Counted from the stretch's first letter, positions 7,795 through 16,350 are shown. The stretch is 20,456 bases of DNA from Syntrophomonadaceae bacterium (GCA_012840625.1 DUSB01000040.1:1-20456), one strand, 5' to 3'. Numbers and translations are program-made. The notes: generated by a model not told the origin, from the letters alone.

Positions 7795-9231
7795 TTAATC
7801 CAATACTGCTGCCAGGAAATATGGATCACCGGAACCACCTATGTTTCTATCCAACAAAACCAGATAATACAAACCAGGCATCATAAAATAGTCTAACTCC
7901 CATATCCCTTCTCCCACATAATCTGCGGTTAACATATATTCACCACTGCTGTCACATAAATACATCAGCAGATTAATATTGGAAAACTCCTCGGTAAAAC
8001 ATGCCGCCCACAGCCAGCCGGGGTGCGGAACATAAAGCTGATAAATATCTACATCAAAGGGATAAAAGTCCCCTACCATAATAGTTCCCAGTTCCAGCCA
8101 GTCCGCCAGGAAAAGCTCATTATTGGGCTCCCATTCATAGTAAATTTCCTCAAATAATGGTTCTTCCTCTGGTACCTCCCCTGCTGCCAGATAAATATAA
8201 TGATCAGTAAGCAAATAGGGACGGACAAGATTAATCGGTACCGCGAAGTTTACATTTTGTGCCTGACTAAATCCTGCCGTGGTGATCCCAATGACTTCCC
8301 CTTGAGAATTTAACAGCGCGCCTCCGCTGCTCCCGGGGGAAATCGGTGCCGAAATCTGAATAAAGCTATATCCATCCAGCTGCCGGAATTTATTGCTGAC
8401 CAATCCATCCGACATGGTATTGCCTAATCCACCCGGACTGCTGATGGTAAAGATCTTCTCTCCGTTCTCAATCAGATCTGAATTGCCCAGCTTTACTACT
8501 GGCAGACCGCTGGCGTTAATTTTCAATACGGCTATATCTTCCTGCTGGCTGTAATCCATGATATGATCAACTTCATACTCCGAGCCATCCGGCAGGCAGA
8601 CCACTGCTGAGCAAGCTGATTCTATAACATGATAGTTGGTAACAATGGTTCCATCAGGGTTAACAATAAAGCCACTACCTGATACCAAAAGACTATCATC
8701 GCAATCAAAGGTGTAAATTGTTACCACCGCAGGACTAACAGCTTTATAAATCTCGCGGGGGTCCCGGGGGTGATCGGAATCGACAGCGGGTGGCTGCACG
8801 GGATCTGACTGACGAATATCAATATAGATAGCATTGCTGGTAGCATCCCAGTCTACATCTGCACCCAGCACCTCGGACACAAACCTGAGCGGAACCATTA
8901 TCCTTCCCGCTACCGCTTGCGCCGGTACCTCCAGCAGCACCACTTGATTATTGACCAGGGCCTGCTTGTTTCCTGGCTGCAGGCGCACATTGATATTCCC
9001 TTTGCAAGCCGTAACCGTGGAAGTATTTTCATCCCATAATACCTCAGCATCCAGGGCCTCAAAAATAGCCCTGACGGGTACCAAAGTACGGTTATTTTCT
9101 ACCTGCGGCGAAACATCAAAAGTAAGATACTGTCCATTGAGGTATACACTGGGAGCAGCACAAACTGGTGTGGTAAAGGCCAAGCATATAAGCAAAGCCA
9201 GAGGAACAAGGAAATAGATAAACCTCTTCAC
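7795..9231 (-). CDS. Exported stalk-domain / trypsin-like serine protease / PPC-domain protein
   Basis: This 478-residue protein has three modules. A signal peptide (KRFIYFLVPLALLICLAFTT, cleavage near residue 25) is followed by a copper-amine-oxidase-N-type stalk domain (about 28-138) with the characteristic RTLVPVRAIFEAL and IMVPLRFVSEVLGADVDWD segments. A trypsin-like S1C protease domain (about 160-340) has its triad at H201 (TNYH), D232 (EDIAVLKI) and S302 (PGSSGG). The C-terminal bacterial pre-peptidase domain (about 366-478) begins EWEPNNE. It should act outside the membrane, probably in the wall. No PDZ domain is present, unlike the neighbouring HtrA protein. The start is the GTG at 9231, because GGGAGGG lies five bases upstream and the signal peptide begins there. 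A longer frame to 9336 adds 35 residues without support. Confidence 0.88.
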   Translation of the reverse strand: MKRFIYFLVPLALLICLAFTTPVCAAPSVYLNGQYLTFDVSPQVENNRTLVPVRAIFEALDAEVLWDENTSTVTACKGNINVRLQPGNKQALVNNQVVLLEVPAQAVAGRIMVPLRFVSEVLGADVDWDATSNAIYIDIRQSDPVQPPAVDSDHPRDPREIYKAVSPAVVTIYTFDCDDSLLVSGSGFIVNPDGTIVTNYHVIESACSAVVCLPDGSEYEVDHIMDYSQQEDIAVLKINASGLPVVKLGNSDLIENGEKIFTISSPGGLGNTMSDGLVSNKFRQLDGYSFIQISAPISPGSSGGALLNSQGEVIGITTAGFSQAQNVNFAVPINLVRPYLLTDHYIYLAAGEVPEEEPLFEEIYYEWEPNNELFLADWLELGTIMVGDFYPFDVDIYQLYVPHPGWLWAACFTEEFSNINLLMYLCDSSGEYMLTADYVGEGIWELDYFMMPGLYYLVLLDRNIGGSGDPYFLAAVLD

Positions 9232-9274
9232 TTTCTCCCTCCCATGGATATTGATCAATGTATATGTATACCAT

Positions 9275-9304
9275 ATTATATACCCTAATAAAGAACTTTT
9301 GTTC
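9275..9304 (-). promoter_or_regulatory. Possible promoter of the secreted protease gene
   Basis: The minus strand carries TATAAT (9275-9280) inside TATATAAT, with TTGAAC 20 bases upstream of it, or 18 bases upstream of the overlapping TATATA. Spacing is imperfect, so the call is tentative. Confidence 0.3.
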
Positions 9305-9334
9305 AATTTTGACATTTTATATATACCCGGAACC

Positions 9335-9365
9335 AAAAGATACCTAGCAATTCTTTTGCCAGGTA
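9335..9365 (-). terminator. Probable terminator after rlmH
   Basis: TACCT-A-GCAA (9341-9350) pairs with TTGC-C-AGGTA (9356-9365) with one mismatch and a 5-base loop. On the minus strand it is followed by TCTTTTGG, a weak T-run. It is 36 bases beyond the rlmH stop. Confidence 0.45.
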
Positions 9366-9400
9366 CTTTATCCGCCGCATATTTCAGTTAGAATACCATG

Positions 9401-9880
9401 CTACTTATGATACGGTTCACCACGCATGATGCGAAAACTACGATAAATCTGTTCAGTCAGGATTAATACTGCCATCTGATGGGGAAAAGTAAGCGCAGAA
9501 ATGGACAGCCGATAGTCGGCTCTTTTTTTAACTGCCGGTGCTAGGCCATGCGAGGCACCGATCACAAAAGTAACCCGACCGCTCCCTCCCTCATGCCATT
9601 TTTGTAATTCTTCTGCCAGACTGATTGAATCAGGTTTTTGCCCTTCTTGATCCAGAATCACCACCCATTCATCCGCAGTAATTAAATGTAAGATTTTCTC
9701 CCCTTCCTTTTCCAGCGCTTTTGCCACCGCGCGTTCTGATAAAGGGGGCTTCAGCTTTTCTTCCAGGCCCTCCACCAGTTCAAAACGACCGAAGGCCGAC
9801 AGGCGCTTTAAATATTCTTCAATCCCCTGCCGGTAAAATGGCTCCCGGATTTTCCCTACCGAAAGGATACGATATTTCAT
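9401..9880 (-). CDS. 23S rRNA pseudouridine-1915 N3-methyltransferase RlmH
   Basis: This 159-residue SPOUT-fold methyltransferase has the exact family length. It uses S-adenosylmethionine to methylate N3 of pseudouridine 1915 in helix 69 of 23S rRNA on assembled ribosomes. Visible hallmarks are the N-terminal YRILSVGKI strand, the cofactor-loop FVIGASHGL (Ala and His where many homologues have Gly and Leu or similar), and the C-terminal knot LTFPHQMAVLILTEQIYR ending in GEPYHK. The ATG is preceded by GGGGAG about nine bases upstream. It has its own promoter (9902-9930) downstream of the HtrA terminator, so it appears to be a separate transcription unit. Confidence 0.96.
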   Translation of the reverse strand: MKYRILSVGKIREPFYRQGIEEYLKRLSAFGRFELVEGLEEKLKPPLSERAVAKALEKEGEKILHLITADEWVVILDQEGQKPDSISLAEELQKWHEGGSGRVTFVIGASHGLAPAVKKRADYRLSISALTFPHQMAVLILTEQIYRSFRIMRGEPYHK

Positions 9881-9901
9881 AGCTGCTCTCCCCTACTTTT
9901 C

Positions 9902-9930
9902 ATTATAACGGCCTTATTTTATCATGAAAA
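9902..9930 (-). promoter_or_regulatory. rlmH promoter
   Basis: The minus strand has -35 TTTTCA (9925-9930) and a perfect -10 TATAAT (9902-9907) with 17-base spacing, just upstream of the rlmH ribosome binding site. Confidence 0.6.
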
Positions 9931-9960
9931 AAGATCTCCCGGGAGGTCAAATCACCGCCA

Positions 9961-9982
9961 TAAAAAAACTGCCTTACGGCAG
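9961..9982 (-). terminator. Intrinsic terminator after the HtrA-type protease
   Basis: CTGCC/GGCAG (9969-9973 with 9978-9982) with a 4-base loop is followed on the minus strand by seven T. It begins five bases after the stop codon. A second, weaker palindrome at about 9933-9948 followed by six T may act as backup. Confidence 0.75.
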
Positions 9983-9987
9983 CTTCC

Positions 9988-11070
9988 TTAATGGCCATCC
10001 CGTTCCAGCTTGATCTTCCGGGTGATCTTTTGTGCATTTTCACCTGCACCGCCTGACATACGTAAGATGGATAGTTTAACCGTATCACCCACCTTGCAAT
10101 TCATAATGATCTCCTGCAAATCCAGGGCTGTTTCTACCTTTTTCCCGTTCACCGCGGTGATAATATCGTATTCCTTAATGCCTGCTTTCCCCGCCGATCC
10201 ATCCGAGTGAGGGCTGACAATCACCCCATGACGTACCGGCAAATTAAAATAGCTGGCTTCGTTAGGCTTGATTTCCCCCAGTATTCGTATCCCCAGTACA
10301 GGCCGCAGCACCTTACCATGTTCCATTAGATCTTTAGCAATCATCTGCACCTGGCGGGATGGAATCGAAAAACCCATCCCTTCAAAACCCGGCACCGCAA
10401 TCTTGACCGTATTGATGCCCACTACTTCGCCGTTCATATTGACCAACGCACCGCCTGAATTACCGGGATTAATGGCCGCATCGGTTTGTATGAGCCGAAA
10501 CATAAAACCTTCTTCCGTAGTAATCAAGCGGTTTAAGCCGCTAACCACTCCCGAGGTTACTGAACGGGCAAAGCGTAGTCCCAGTGGATTTCCAATCGCC
10601 ACCACCTGCTGACCAACCTCCAGCTTTTCCGAATCCCCGAAAACAGCCGGGCTCACCTTGTTCTTGACATCAATCTTAATAACCGCCAGATCCGTTCTGG
10701 GATCCTGCCCCACTATAGTCGCTTCCCTTTCATTGCCATCAGCCAGGGTTACAATTAATTTATCAGCTCCCTGTACCACATGGTTATTGGTCACGATATA
10801 CCCCCGGGGATCAATGATCACCCCTGAACCCGTACTTTCCGAACTGCTCTGGCCGAACACATCACCATTATTCTGCAGATTGCTTATCCCCACCACAGAT
10901 GGACTTACTTGTCTGGCCACCTGCACCACTATCCCGTCTGTGTTTGCACTTTCCTCTCCCGCCATCGGTCTGGTCAGACTGATTTCATTCGTAAAAAAAA
11001 GATACCCCGCCAACATCACACATAAAGTCAGTATCAGCAGCTTAAATCTCGAAGTCATAGCTTTCTTCAA
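9988..11070 (-). CDS. HtrA/Deg-type serine protease with PDZ domain
   Basis: This 360-residue membrane-anchored envelope protease has one transmembrane segment at about 9-26, with most of the chain outside. The trypsin-like domain (about 45-250) carries a complete triad: H97 (TNNHVV), D127 (RTDLAVIKI) and S205 (NPGNSGGALV). A single PDZ domain (about 260-355) has the PVLGI and AGIKEYDIITAVNG segments. Family proteins degrade misfolded exported proteins. Start choice: the TTG at 11070 has GGAAGGAAG about six bases upstream, while the in-frame ATG at 11100 (370 residues) has no ribosome binding site; both put the anchor near the N-terminus. It lies after murA behind a hairpin and before rlmH behind a terminator. 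It is distinct in architecture from the nearby PPC-domain protease at 7795-9231. Confidence 0.93.
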   Translation of the reverse strand: MKKAMTSRFKLLILTLCVMLAGYLFFTNEISLTRPMAGEESANTDGIVVQVARQVSPSVVGISNLQNNGDVFGQSSSESTGSGVIIDPRGYIVTNNHVVQGADKLIVTLADGNEREATIVGQDPRTDLAVIKIDVKNKVSPAVFGDSEKLEVGQQVVAIGNPLGLRFARSVTSGVVSGLNRLITTEEGFMFRLIQTDAAINPGNSGGALVNMNGEVVGINTVKIAVPGFEGMGFSIPSRQVQMIAKDLMEHGKVLRPVLGIRILGEIKPNEASYFNLPVRHGVIVSPHSDGSAGKAGIKEYDIITAVNGKKVETALDLQEIIMNCKVGDTVKLSILRMSGGAGENAQKITRKIKLERDGH

Positions 11071-11154
11071 AATAATCTTCCTTCCCTGTACTTTATCCAT
11101 AGTTTTTTACAGGGCAGAGTGATTTATTCAAAAGCAGCTTGAATCAGAAAAAGA

Positions 11155-11186
11155 AAACAACAAAGGGAGCCAGAAAAACGGCTCCC
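11155..11186 (-). terminator. Probable terminator after murA
   Basis: A perfect 7-bp stem GGGAGCC/GGCTCCC (11165-11171 with 11180-11186, 8-base loop) is followed on the minus strand by a T-rich but interrupted tail, TTTGTTGTTTTC. It is 40 bases beyond the murA stop. Confidence 0.6.
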
Positions 11187-11225
11187 ATGCATTAACTATT
11201 ATATTGATAATATATTTTATTTTAC

Positions 11226-12482
11226 TTATCGCTCTTCTACTTTGGCTCCCAGGCTGGTTAGCTTATTGGTAATATCCTCATAGCCTCTAAAGATCAGACC
11301 TGCATCATCAATGATAGTCTGTCCCCGGGCTGCCAGTCCCGCCAGAACCAAAGCTGCTCCAGCCCGCAGGTCAGTAGCTTTTACCCGGGCACCATACAGG
11401 TGATCCCGACCTTCCACCACAGCTGAGTGACCCTCCACCTTAATCCGGGCTCCCATACGCTTCAGTTCATCCACAATTTGAAAGCGGTTTTCAAAGACAT
11501 TTTCCACAATAACGCTGGTTCCATCCGCCAAACACAGCAAAGCCATCATTTGCGACTGCATATCGGTAGGAAAACCTGGATAAGGAAGGGTCTTGATATC
11601 CGCCGGTAAAATCCTGTCCCCGGCAGTAACCAGCAGACCATTATCCTTCTCCTGAACCATAGCTCCGGTTTCCTGCAGTTTAGCCGTAATCGGATGCAGG
11701 TGAGTGGGAATGATGTTTTCTACCATTATTTCCCCCCCACTGATAGCCGCCGCTACCATATAAGTACCTGCCTCAATACGATCGGGAATAATAGCATAAC
11801 GCCCTGGTTTCAGCTGCGATACCCCTTCTATCTTAATAATATCTGTCCCCGCTCCACGAATCTTGCCCCCCATAGAGTTAATGAAATTAGCCAGATCAAC
11901 GATTTCCGGTTCCTTGGCCGAATTCTCTATCACCGTAAGACCAGGCGTTTTGGCCGCCATCATCATAATGTTTTCCGTTGCCCCAACACTGGGAAAATCA
12001 AGATACACCCTGTTTCCGCTGGTCTTTTTGGCACGAGCATAGATAAAACCATGTTCTATATCAATCTCTGCCCCCAGGGCCTGTACCCCTTTCAGGTGTA
12101 AATCCATAGGGCGAGAGCCGATGTCACAGCCTCCCGGCATAGAAATAACCGCCTCTCCTTGACGACCAAGCAGTGATCCCAGAAAAAGATTGGAGGCACG
12201 AACCTTTTTAGCTAAATGGTATGGGGTTTTGGTAAGAATCTCCTTATCAGGCGGGCAAATGGATAAACTGCCATCATCATTCCAATGGCAGTCCACGCCT
12301 AAATCGTTGATGATCTGCATCATAACATCAACATCACATATCTGAGGAACATTATCCAGAATCGTCTCTCCATCCGCCATTATGGCTGCAGCCATAATAA
12401 CCAGGGCAGCATTCTTAGCCCCGCTAACCCTTACATTGCCATGAAGCGGGCGTTCCCCTTCTATAATCAACGTCTCTTTCAA
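11226..12482 (-). CDS. UDP-N-acetylglucosamine 1-carboxyvinyltransferase MurA
   Basis: This is the first committed enzyme of peptidoglycan precursor synthesis, transferring enolpyruvate from PEP to UDP-GlcNAc in the cytoplasm. The 418 residues match the family length. Hallmarks are SGAKNAAL with K23 near the N-terminus, the catalytic cysteine C119 in GGCDIGSRPMDLHLKG, and the PYPGFPTDMQSQ and NRFQIVDELKRMGA segments. C119 is the residue attacked by fosfomycin; because it is Cys and not Asp, sensitivity is expected on family grounds. The start is the TTG at 12482, with GAGGTG six bases upstream. A GTG at 12491 abuts that site directly and is unlikely. The murA binding site overlaps the stop codon of the upstream MA-like gene, implying translational coupling. 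Confidence 0.96.
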   Translation of the reverse strand: MKETLIIEGERPLHGNVRVSGAKNAALVIMAAAIMADGETILDNVPQICDVDVMMQIINDLGVDCHWNDDGSLSICPPDKEILTKTPYHLAKKVRASNLFLGSLLGRQGEAVISMPGGCDIGSRPMDLHLKGVQALGAEIDIEHGFIYARAKKTSGNRVYLDFPSVGATENIMMMAAKTPGLTVIENSAKEPEIVDLANFINSMGGKIRGAGTDIIKIEGVSQLKPGRYAIIPDRIEAGTYMVAAAISGGEIMVENIIPTHLHPITAKLQETGAMVQEKDNGLLVTAGDRILPADIKTLPYPGFPTDMQSQMMALLCLADGTSVIVENVFENRFQIVDELKRMGARIKVEGHSAVVEGRDHLYGARVKATDLRAGAALVLAGLAARGQTIIDDAGLIFRGYEDITNKLTSLGAKVEER

Positions 12483-12496
12483 AAAGTACACCTCAC

Positions 12497-13342
12497 CTAA
12501 ATGTCTTGCCAGTACTGATAAAAGCCAATTTCAAAACCAGCATAGCCTATTCCCAGTGAGCTCTCAAGCGCCTGCTGCATAGTAGCACCATTGCCCAGAG
12601 CACACATAATCTCGTAAACTGATTCTTCTCCATATTGTTCCACAATATATTCTATAATTAGTAGTGACTCCCAGTATGCGCTCCGCTGATCAAGCTGATC
12701 AAAATCCTTTTCCAGCTCAGACAGGGTATAATAAATCGGTTTTTCAGGATCAACAAACTTAAAACCTGTTATTTCTTTCTCCACATACTGAGCTACACCC
12801 TCTGTCCACCAGCGATTATAATTGCCTCTGGTCATCTGGTCAACCAGCAGATGAGTGAATTCATGAACCATAGGCCCCTCACGCATAAATAGTTCGAATT
12901 CCTGGGGATCCTGCATCCATTCCCGGGGTGTAAGAACGCGAATCGTCCCTCCCCAATAAACCCCCATCGCTTTCTCATTACGCTCCCAGCCAAAACTTTC
13001 GTTCATACTGAGGTTGTCCGGATAGATAATAAGCATGGTTTTTCGCGCCGGTTTTTCTCCCCAAAATGTGCTCACCGACGCATAAGCCTTTTCTGCTGCT
13101 TTCCCTATCATATTAACACATTCTTCGTCAGAAGATGTAAATTTTATGATAAAATGATCTGTTTGGAGTTCCTGAAAATCAGCGGTTTGCAGGCTTGCTT
13201 CTTTCCCGATGACAAATTGTACGATAGCCTGTCTCATGTCGGCAACTGTCTTCCCCGACACTATACAGGTACTCAGCAGAATCAGGGCAGAAACAGCAAA
13301 CAGAAGACCCAACACCATATGAGCATGCTTGAACGTATTCAC
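12497..13342 (-). CDS. Peptidase MA-like metallohydrolase, membrane-anchored
   Basis: This 281-residue protein has one N-terminal hydrophobic segment (about 9-29), an uncleaved anchor or signal peptide, followed by an extracytoplasmic domain. The gluzincin zinc site is complete: HEFTH at 160-164 with the third ligand E181 in WWTEGVAQY, the pattern of the peptidase MA superfamily. The GTG start at 13342 is preceded by a G-rich site (GGGGAGGGG). It lies 14 bases upstream of the murA start, so the two are almost certainly one operon. Substrate is unknown; the link to murA and the M23 gene upstream suggests the cell wall or exported proteins, which is inference. Confidence 0.85.
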   Translation of the reverse strand: MNTFKHAHMVLGLLFAVSALILLSTCIVSGKTVADMRQAIVQFVIGKEASLQTADFQELQTDHFIIKFTSSDEECVNMIGKAAEKAYASVSTFWGEKPARKTMLIIYPDNLSMNESFGWERNEKAMGVYWGGTIRVLTPREWMQDPQEFELFMREGPMVHEFTHLLVDQMTRGNYNRWWTEGVAQYVEKEITGFKFVDPEKPIYYTLSELEKDFDQLDQRSAYWESLLIIEYIVEQYGEESVYEIMCALGNGATMQQALESSLGIGYAGFEIGFYQYWQDI

Positions 13343-13425
13343 AGTACCCCCCTCCCCTCTAAGATTATACTATGGGTTTAATGAGAGGGGGATGAACAAA
13401 TACTGGTAGTATCAATATACAAAAG

Positions 13426-13454
13426 AAAAAGATCCTGACCATGTGGTCAGGATC
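13426..13454 (-). terminator. Intrinsic terminator after the M23 peptidase
   Basis: A perfect 10-bp stem (13431-13440 with 13445-13454, 4-base loop ATGT) is followed on the minus strand by TTTTTCTTTT. It starts eight bases after the stop codon and separates the M23 gene from the MA-murA operon. Confidence 0.85.
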
Positions 13455-13462
13455 TCTAAGTG

Positions 13463-14809
13463 TTAGCGTAGATAATTTAATGGATTTACAAAGGATCCTC
13501 CGGATAGCACTTCAAAGTGCAGGTGAGGCCCGGTGCTTCTGCCGGTAGAACCCATAGTTCCTATCATCTGGCCGCCCGCAACCCTCTGCCCCCTGGAAAC
13601 GTTGATGCTGTTCAAGTGGGCATAACGTGTAACCAAGCCGCCTCCGTGATTGATAATTACGAAGTTACCGTAACCACCCTGTCTGCCGGTATAGCTTACT
13701 ACACCACCAGCAGCTGCTTGAATGGTTCGACCGGTACTGCCACCAATATCGATGCCTGTATGTCCACCCCTATAAGGCTGAGTGATGGGGCCGTAGCAAG
13801 GCCAGCATAAACCGTAGCCTCCGCCACGAGATGGTGTTCCTGTCATGGCGACATAGGATGCACGTCCACCTTTTACAAGCACTTTGTCCACCGCAGCGCG
13901 TAGAATCTTTTCTTCCAGAATATCCTTTCGCGTGGCTACACCGTTCTTTCGTACTTCAACGTATGAAATCCGTTTCTCCCCTTCTTTACCTTCCTGTTTT
14001 ACATAGACCCCGGTGGAAGCACTGCGATCAGTAACAACCTTGGTTTCATAGGGAATATCCTCCACTTTATTTCCCTCAAATTTAGCCACCACATTGACGT
14101 AAGGTTGGCAGCGTTTTAACAGCAATTCCTGTCCCAGCTGCAGCTCTTCATCTTCTCCTACCCGATTAGCCTGAACAATATCATTTACGTACATGTTGTG
14201 CTGGCGGGCAATTAACCAGAGGCTGTCTCCTTCTTTAACCACGTACTTTTCTGCCTTCTCGGTGCCGGTAGTCATGATTACCCAGGCTTCAACTTCATTT
14301 TTCAACTGAGCAATAGGAACAGTGGCCTCTTTGATCTCAACCTTTTCTTCAAATCGGACGGAGACAAGTTTTTCCCCGTCGGCTGGATAAGAATGAGCTT
14401 TTTTGATTTTATCCAGAACGCGTTGCGCTGCTCGTTGATTATCCACATAGACTACTTCTTTACCGTCTACCGTAATAGCTGCTGCCCGTGCCTGAAAATT
14501 AAGATCCTGCTTCAAATAAGAAGCGATTCGTTGTGGAGGAATCAAATCCTCCCGGTCGGCGAAACATAGCTTTAATTCGATCTTATTCTCTGGTGAAACA
14601 TCCTGCTCCCCAGATCTACACGCCTTCTTCTCTAACTGATCAACAACCTCTTCGACTTTAGCTGCATCCTTGACAACAAGTTTCCTGTCTCCATCGATAT
14701 AAACGGCCCAGGCCGGGGTGCGAATTCCGAACAACCATACGGCTACGAAAATAAATGCGATCCCTATTGCCAGCATAGGGATCTTATGCTTTTGATATAA
14801 ATCCCACAT
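13463..14809 (-). CDS. LysM / G5 / M23 peptidoglycan endopeptidase
   Basis: This 448-residue wall hydrolase has an N-terminal transmembrane segment (about 10-34), a long extracellular region, a LysM peptidoglycan-binding module (about 187-232, KYVVKEGDSLWLIARQHN), a G5 domain (about 235-314) and a C-terminal M23 lysostaphin-type domain. Its zinc ligands are intact: H350 and D354 in GHTGIDIG, and H429 and H431 in PHLHFEV, with H398 in YAHL. It probably cleaves peptide cross-links in the wall. The start is the ATG at 14809 with TGGAG six bases upstream; an in-frame ATG at 14821 overlaps that site. It lies 93 bases after scfB with no GC-rich terminator between, so read-through from scfB is possible. 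Homologues occur in sporulation and vegetative roles, which cannot be told apart here. Confidence 0.92.
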   Translation of the reverse strand: MWDLYQKHKIPMLAIGIAFIFVAVWLFGIRTPAWAVYIDGDRKLVVKDAAKVEEVVDQLEKKACRSGEQDVSPENKIELKLCFADREDLIPPQRIASYLKQDLNFQARAAAITVDGKEVVYVDNQRAAQRVLDKIKKAHSYPADGEKLVSVRFEEKVEIKEATVPIAQLKNEVEAWVIMTTGTEKAEKYVVKEGDSLWLIARQHNMYVNDIVQANRVGEDEELQLGQELLLKRCQPYVNVVAKFEGNKVEDIPYETKVVTDRSASTGVYVKQEGKEGEKRISYVEVRKNGVATRKDILEEKILRAAVDKVLVKGGRASYVAMTGTPSRGGGYGLCWPCYGPITQPYRGGHTGIDIGGSTGRTIQAAAGGVVSYTGRQGGYGNFVIINHGGGLVTRYAHLNSINVSRGQRVAGGQMIGTMGSTGRSTGPHLHFEVLSGGSFVNPLNYLR

Positions 14810-14902
14810 AATAAACTCCATTATTTTTACATTATTTTTATAAGTAACCTTTCTTCTACGTGAATGTTGAAAATCCTTCTTAATTTTTATATTATTTTTA
14901 TA

Positions 14903-16276
14903 TTATTTTAATTTCTTTTTTAATTCGAGATATATTGCCCCTTCCAACCTTTTTTTGTGCATCATGCAGCTGGTTTCGTGCGGTCGGCTCATATCATGAT
15001 TGCTAAAATAAGCATTGGCATGGCAGCCACCACCGCAAAAGTTTCGCGCCCAGCAACGCGCGCATTCTTTGTCCCTGACCTGATTGTTTTCAAAGCGAGA
15101 ACGAATCCGTCCATTAAGCTCCCCATTTTTTATACTGCCCATGTAAAACTCTTCCTGCCCGACAAACTGGTGACAGGGATAAATATCACCCTGCGGGGTA
15201 ATAACCAGATACTCTACACCAGCTCCACAGCCAGTACTGCGTTTAGCTAGGCAGGGGCCCTTTTGTAGATCCAGATTATAATGAAAGAAGAATACCTCCC
15301 GCCCCTGTTCATATCTTGCTAAAAGCAGGTCGGTGACACGATCGTATTCAGCCAGAACGACGGGTAAATCCTCCGGGAGAATCGAATAGCCATTATCTGG
15401 TCCCACTGCCGGTTCCAGCGAGATATAATCAAAACCCAGGTCAATCATATGCTGTAAATCCTTGCTAAAATCAAGATTATGTCGGGTAAAGGTTCCCCGC
15501 ACAAAATAACTGATCGGGTCTTTGTCAACCATTGCTTTAATCCTGGGAAGAACCAGATCGTAACTACCCTGTCCATCACGCAGAAGGCGGTGCTGATCAT
15601 GGACTTTTTGGCGTCCATCCAGGCTGAGAATGATGCTGATATCATGTTTAATAATCCATGCCATCATCTCTTCATCCAGGTAAAGTGCATTCGTGGTCAG
15701 AGTAAAGTTGAAGTGCTTGCCCGTCTCTTTTTCACGCTGGCGACAATAGTCCACCAGCTCCTGCAGCATTTCCTTGACTAAAAGCGGTTCACCACCAAAA
15801 AAGTCAATTTCCAGATGGCGAACAGGCCCGCTCTTCTCAAGCAGAAACTCCACCGCCTGTTGGGCGGTCTGAATATCCATCAAGGAGGGTGTCAGACCGA
15901 AATCACCCTGAGCCGCAAAACAGTAACCGCATTTCATGTTGCACGCATGAGCAACATTCAAACATAGCGCCTTAATATACATGGCTGACAGATCTATACG
16001 CGGGAAATCATCATCAGTAAACAAAGCCTGCGCTGTAAAAGCCTGCTCAAATTCCTCCAGAATGTCTTCCACCTCTGCATGAGTACCACAGCCTTCTGTC
16101 GCTTTAAAAACCGCCTCAATATCCCCCCGGTGATCAATAAAAGCCCGCATAACAACTGCGGCCATATCATCCAGGAGATGGACAGCTCCGCTGTTTACAT
16201 CCAATACAATATTCATCTCTTTATAGCGAAATAAGTGTACATGGGCATCAAAATCATAATTGGCGCTTAGCTGCAA
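14903..16276 (-). CDS. scfB: SCIFF peptide maturase, radical SAM thioether-forming enzyme ScfB
   Basis: This 457-residue radical SAM/SPASM protein installs a thioether cross-link in the neighbouring six-cysteine SCIFF peptide. The N-terminal part (about 10-75) contains NIVLDVNSGAVH, a segment typical of SCIFF maturases that helps recognise the precursor. The radical SAM cluster cysteines are C112, C116 and C119 (CNMKCGYC), followed by FFGGEP (159-164). The C-terminal SPASM region has cysteines at about 342, 350, 368, 405, 408, 414, 418 and 437, enough for two auxiliary Fe-S clusters. The start is the TTG at 16276 with GGTGA five bases upstream, giving a length near characterised homologues; a TTG at 16312 adds 12 unsupported residues. 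It lies 111 bases after scfA, behind a terminator hairpin. Confidence 0.95.
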   Translation of the reverse strand: MQLSANYDFDAHVHLFRYKEMNIVLDVNSGAVHLLDDMAAVVMRAFIDHRGDIEAVFKATEGCGTHAEVEDILEEFEQAFTAQALFTDDDFPRIDLSAMYIKALCLNVAHACNMKCGYCFAAQGDFGLTPSLMDIQTAQQAVEFLLEKSGPVRHLEIDFFGGEPLLVKEMLQELVDYCRQREKETGKHFNFTLTTNALYLDEEMMAWIIKHDISIILSLDGRQKVHDQHRLLRDGQGSYDLVLPRIKAMVDKDPISYFVRGTFTRHNLDFSKDLQHMIDLGFDYISLEPAVGPDNGYSILPEDLPVVLAEYDRVTDLLLARYEQGREVFFFHYNLDLQKGPCLAKRSTGCGAGVEYLVITPQGDIYPCHQFVGQEEFYMGSIKNGELNGRIRSRFENNQVRDKECARCWARNFCGGGCHANAYFSNHDMSRPHETSCMMHKKRLEGAIYLELKKKLK

Positions 16277-16328
16277 AATGGTCACCCTCTCCCTGAATTC
16301 TCTGCTATCCAAAACATTAAAATGAGCC

Positions 16329-16348
16329 GCCCGGAATTATATCCGGGC
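16329..16348 (-). other. Second hairpin in the scfA-scfB leader
   Basis: A perfect 7-bp inverted repeat GCCCGGA/TCCGGGC has a 6-base loop and sits between the scfA terminator and the scfB start. No T-run follows it on the minus strand, so it is not a simple terminator. It could stabilise the 5' end of a processed scfB message, which is inference. Confidence 0.5.
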
Positions 16349-16350
16349 AC

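Noticed and set aside
10658..11122. 154-codon plus-strand frame opposite the HtrA gene
   Set aside because: It lies within the antisense of a gene with complete catalytic motifs, has no recognisable domain and has no supported ribosome binding site.
14831..14902. 12-base AT-only direct repeat (14831-14842 and 14891-14902)
   Set aside because: The spacer is over 75 percent A+T with low-complexity ATTATTTTTATA runs, so the repeat is likely compositional.
16336..16341. TATAAT in the hairpin between scfA and scfB as an scfB promoter
   Set aside because: No -35-like sequence lies 15-19 bases upstream; the positions are occupied by the terminator C and T runs.
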